Of a stretch of DNA of 64,000 nt, positions 61,815 through 64,000 are shown one piece after another. This stretch comes from DATAOG01 sp963757395 (GTDB lineage: Bacteria > Pseudomonadota > Alphaproteobacteria > Geminicoccales > Geminicoccaceae): assembly GCA_963757395.1 (NCBI GenBank), contig CAVWRK010000013.1:186001-250000 (forward strand). The letters are read 5' to 3'. Below the pieces are notes generated by a model that had not been told where the DNA came from, did no database searches, and was given only the letters and a program-made list of their open reading frames with translations. A program made the position numbers and the translations under genes. The first letter of the stretch is position 1, and every line of letters starts with the position of its first letter.

Positions 61815-62107
61815 TGTCATGGGCCTCCGGCTCGCTCGATCGTGGTAAGCCCTACCCGTTCTGCGTGGTCCGCGCCAGCGCCTCGCGGCCATGAACGACC
61901 AAGCGGAGCTTGCCGCCGAAAGCCAATCCTTTGTTTCAGGCGTGCTTTTCTTGGAGTTGTTTCGTTGCGGGCGCAAAGCGGTGGCATCTTGCAACGACAG
62001 AGCGGCCATGCCCGGTCGGCAAAGGGAGCAGGTGAGCCGCGGGTCACCCGGCGGAGGCACTGGAAGAGGGCTCTCTCTCGACCATCGCCGCAAGCCAACG
62101 CGCTGTT

Positions 62108-62722
62108 TCAGCACAGTTTCCTGGGTTCGTTCGGGTGCAGGAGCGACGGCGATGGACGAACCGCCGGCGGAATGCCCGCGCCGACCCGCGCGCCTGCCTG
62201 GGCCTGAAGCGCCTTCAGCGCGGCGAGCGAGCGCGCGCCTGGCTCCCAGCATCGACCACGGAGGTCGACGCGGAGCGGCGCGCATTCCGCGAGCACCGAG
62301 CCGCGGTAGCGGACCAGCGTCGCCAGCGCGCGCGCGCCATGGTTGTCCAGGATCAACTCAGCGCCGAGGGCGGCGCGCGGGTCGGGAGCGGCGGGCCCGG
62401 CGGCGTCGAGGTAGGTGGCGAGCACGCCCGCCTCGAGCTTGTCCGCGCGCCGGGCGCGCCAGGCGGCCATCACGATCCGGCCGACCAGATCGGTCTGGAG
62501 CCGGCCTTCGGGCATGAGCTCGGCCTGGAGCGCGCGCGCAAACGCCCGGAACTCCGCCGGGTTCTCGTCGTCGAGCAGGACGAGCTTGCGGGCGGCGAAG
62601 CCATGTCTGAGCGCGTTCTTGGAGCTGCGGATCTTGCCGGCCGCGGTCCGGGGCCCGCGCGAGCGGGCGCCGTTGCGACGGCTGGCGGCTTGTCGGGCGG
62701 TCGGCTGGAGGTCGCTCGTCAT
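62108..62722 (-). CDS. Unknown alphaproteobacterial protein family (SKNALRHG type)
   Basis: This 204-residue protein starts MTSDLQPTARQAASRRNGAR and has SRGPRTAAGKIRSSKNALRHG, FRAFARALQAELMPEGRLQTDLVGRI and WRARRADKLEAGVLATYL. The pattern of a basic RNGAxSxGPxTxxGKxxSxxNALxHG N-terminus is widespread as an uncharacterised, often multicopy family near mobile DNA. The C-terminal part is helical and Ala/Arg-rich. Function unknown. GAGG lies before the ATG. Confidence 0.75.
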   Translation of the reverse strand: MTSDLQPTARQAASRRNGARSRGPRTAAGKIRSSKNALRHGFAARKLVLLDDENPAEFRAFARALQAELMPEGRLQTDLVGRIVMAAWRARRADKLEAGVLATYLDAAGPAAPDPRAALGAELILDNHGARALATLVRYRGSVLAECAPLRVDLRGRCWEPGARSLAALKALQAQAGARVGAGIPPAVRPSPSLLHPNEPRKLC

Positions 62723-63549
62723 GGGTTCGCCTCGTTCGTGGGATGGATCGGACGGCCGCATCGGCCGAGCCTTGCGCCGTCTGGCGGTGCCAGAACGTTG
62801 CCATGAAATAGGAACAAATGCAAGTCCCAGACGCGCCACAACCGTGCCCGTAGCGCGCGGAATGGACGGCTCGCGTCTCAGACCGGCCACGCGGAAATTC
62901 ATTGCCAATCGGGTTTAATTCGGATTATATTCCGATAATGGTCAACCTGGAGAGGGCCCGATTAGCCCCGATGTTTCGTGGTGCTGGCGCCGGGTTATTT
63001 TCGGGGTGGCGGGCGCGCTGCTTCGGCCCGGCGATCTGGTGCACGTCTGCTCGCTGGCGGGAGACGCGGACCGTTCTGGCGCAAGGGCTGCGGCCGTGCG
63101 CATGGCGCTCCTGATGGTGCGCGCCGGCGCGCACGGTTCGTCAACACGCCGAGCTCGTGCCCGAGCACATCCGTTCCAAGGCCCTGATCACGCCGCCTCT
63201 GCCGGCACCGCCGACGCGGCGGCGCGGCCGGCCGCCCAAACCCAGAGACCCCGCTCACCCTGCGCGCTGATCACGCATCGGCCCCCACCTGCGGAAATTT
63301 ACTTCGCCGCTTCTGAGGAAAGTTCAGTCGGCATTGACAGCATCAATGGATTTTAGTCAATTGCAACGGTTTTGGATTATCCCGCGAATTTCCGGGAGCC
63401 GCGTTGCGTCTGATTTCGGCCTCAAAAAAACCGCGTGGATTCGGCCGCAAAACCGCTCATTTCGGGGGCAGAAGTCACGCCTGAATTCCGCCGTCTGGCG
63501 CATCGATCACAGGTCGCGAAATCTCCCGACGCGGGCGATTCTTAAGTAA
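62723..63549 (+). other. Gene-poor stretch of about 830 bases before the RAYT relic
   Basis: I find no gene I can support. One short frame at 63115-63270 ends RRRGRPPKPRDPAHPAR and has an AT-hook-like RGRPPKP core, so it may be the tail of a lost basic protein. From about 63290 to 63549 the DNA is markedly less GC-rich than the rest of the window and carries no coding signal. It may be intergenic mobile-element debris. Confidence 0.45.
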
Positions 63550-63875
63550 CTACATATCCACGCGCCCGCGAGCGGCGGCGAGCAGGTGCGCTTCGTCGAG
63601 GACGCAGGAAGCGAACCGTCCCTGCCCAAGATAGCCGCGCCAGCCCTCGCGCAGGTTGATCGAGCGGGTGTAGCGCCGATGGGTCTCGCGCAGGCAGTTG
63701 GTCAACCGGTGGCGCTGTCCGGCACGAGGATCAGATGGACGTGGTTGGGCATGAGGCACCAAGCGCAGACAGCGACGCCTGCGGCTCCGGCCTGCTCCGC
63801 CAGGAGCGACCGGTAGCGGGCGTAGTTGCCCTCACTGAAGAAGGTCGGTTGCCGCCGGTTGCCGCGCTGGATGAC
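63550..63875 (-). pseudogene. REP-associated tyrosine transposase (RAYT) body, broken
   Basis: Read on the minus strand from 63875, the frame gives VIQRGNRRQPTFFSEGNYAR and WCLMPNHVHLILVPDS, with the HVH (HUH-type) metal site of TnpA_REP/Y1 transposases. A frameshift near 63703 moves to TNCLRETHRRYTRSINLREG, which contains the catalytic Tyr region, then WRGYLGQGRFASCVLDEAHLLAAA. The end is abrupt: AAARGRVDM and a stop replace the usual AAAxYVExNPVRA. The first 16 residues (MARLARIVASDLPHRV) are missing here and lie inverted at 63918-63965. Confidence 0.85.
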
Positions 63876-63962
63876 CGATTGACGCAGTGTCGGAGAAGGC
63901 TCATAAAGAGGCCGCTCATGGCGCGTCTCGCCCGCATCGTGGCCTCCGACCTGCCGCATCGC
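63876..63962 (+). mobile_element. Inverted 5' segment of the RAYT gene
   Basis: On the plus strand ATG 63918 begins MARLARIVASDLPHRV, the N-terminus of a RAYT, and the frame then runs into the repeats at 63961. The minus-strand body begins exactly at the next codon (V-IQRGN). Flipping bases 63876-63962 would rejoin MARLARIVASDLPHR to VIQRGNRRQP. I read this as an inversion of 87 bases carrying the first codons and upstream leader. No clear inverted repeats border it. Confidence 0.7.
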
Positions 63963-63999
63963 GTATTGTGTCCCCGTAACGACGCGTATTGTGTCCCCG
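63961..63999 (+). repeat. Direct repeat, two 16-base copies, at the window end
   Basis: GCGTATTGTGTCCCCG occurs at 63961-63976 and 63984-63999, separated by TAACGAC, so the period is 23 bases. The window ends directly after it, so the array may be longer. Its position beside a RAYT gene fits a REP-type sequence, but two copies are too few to be sure. Confidence 0.8.
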
Positions 64000-64000
64000 C

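Overview
The window is GC-rich chromosomal DNA (roughly two-thirds G+C by eye) from a proteobacterium, most likely an alphaproteobacterium. The evidence is the gatC-gatA-gatB order, an Anbu-type proteasome-like peptidase, rpmI-rplT-pheS-pheT, LemA/TPM envelope genes, lipopolysaccharide-type assembly genes and many VapBC-like modules. Genus cannot be told from the sequence. Almost every conserved gene that is broken (gatA, gatB, ruvX, a UvrD helicase, pheS, pheT, an ATP-grasp gene, an M6 peptidase) is broken by one inserted or deleted base, several in or beside short base runs. That pattern suggests residual assembly indels more than true decay.

Layout. 1-4113 is an accessory island with lower GC in its genes: a TcmP gene (5' end outside the window) is split by an antisense group II intron (about 656-2622), followed by its three-Cys-motif partner and an orphan ribbon-helix-helix antitoxin. 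4119-8845 holds the gatCAB operon (minus strand), ruvX, a cold-shock protein and a CopD-like membrane protein. 8909-21054 is mixed metabolism: patatin-like lipoprotein, CBS protein, class V aminotransferase, an AbiV-like protein, a MetE-like protein, a VapBC pair, an enolase-superfamily plus amidohydrolase pair, GST, the Anbu peptidase, a strip of gene fragments and an inositol-monophosphatase-family protein. 21259-32911 carries RecD2, a UPF0104 membrane protein, YjbQ, a 912-residue ABC exporter with a degenerate nucleotide-binding domain, a peptide-binding protein, an AEC transporter, a hydratase and a DUF433/DUF5615 toxin-antitoxin pair.

33003-42333 has a UvrD-type helicase, prmA, msrA, membrane and secreted proteins, then a compact four-gene run: M6 metallopeptidase with a long charged tail, a pre-ATP-grasp-like protein, a RimK/MvdD-like ATP-grasp ligase and a 108-residue protein. 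This run is the best candidate here for an undescribed peptide- or protein-modification system. 42365-50503 holds a Gfo/Idh/MocA oxidoreductase, rpmI-rplT, a tandem terminator, pheS-pheT, a PIN/antitoxin pair and lepA.

50579-51658 has an AbrB-type antitoxin remnant and a TumE/TumA pair. 57249-52063 (minus strand) reads as one polyprenyl-phosphate/glycan operon: small membrane protein, glycosyltransferase, O-antigen ligase, a PAP2-like/cis-prenyltransferase fusion, and uppP. After a tRNA-Ser(GGA) come lemA and two TPM-domain genes, a small secreted protein, an aldehyde dehydrogenase, a family of unknown function and, at the right edge, a RAYT transposase whose first 16 codons have been inverted away from its body next to a short direct repeat.
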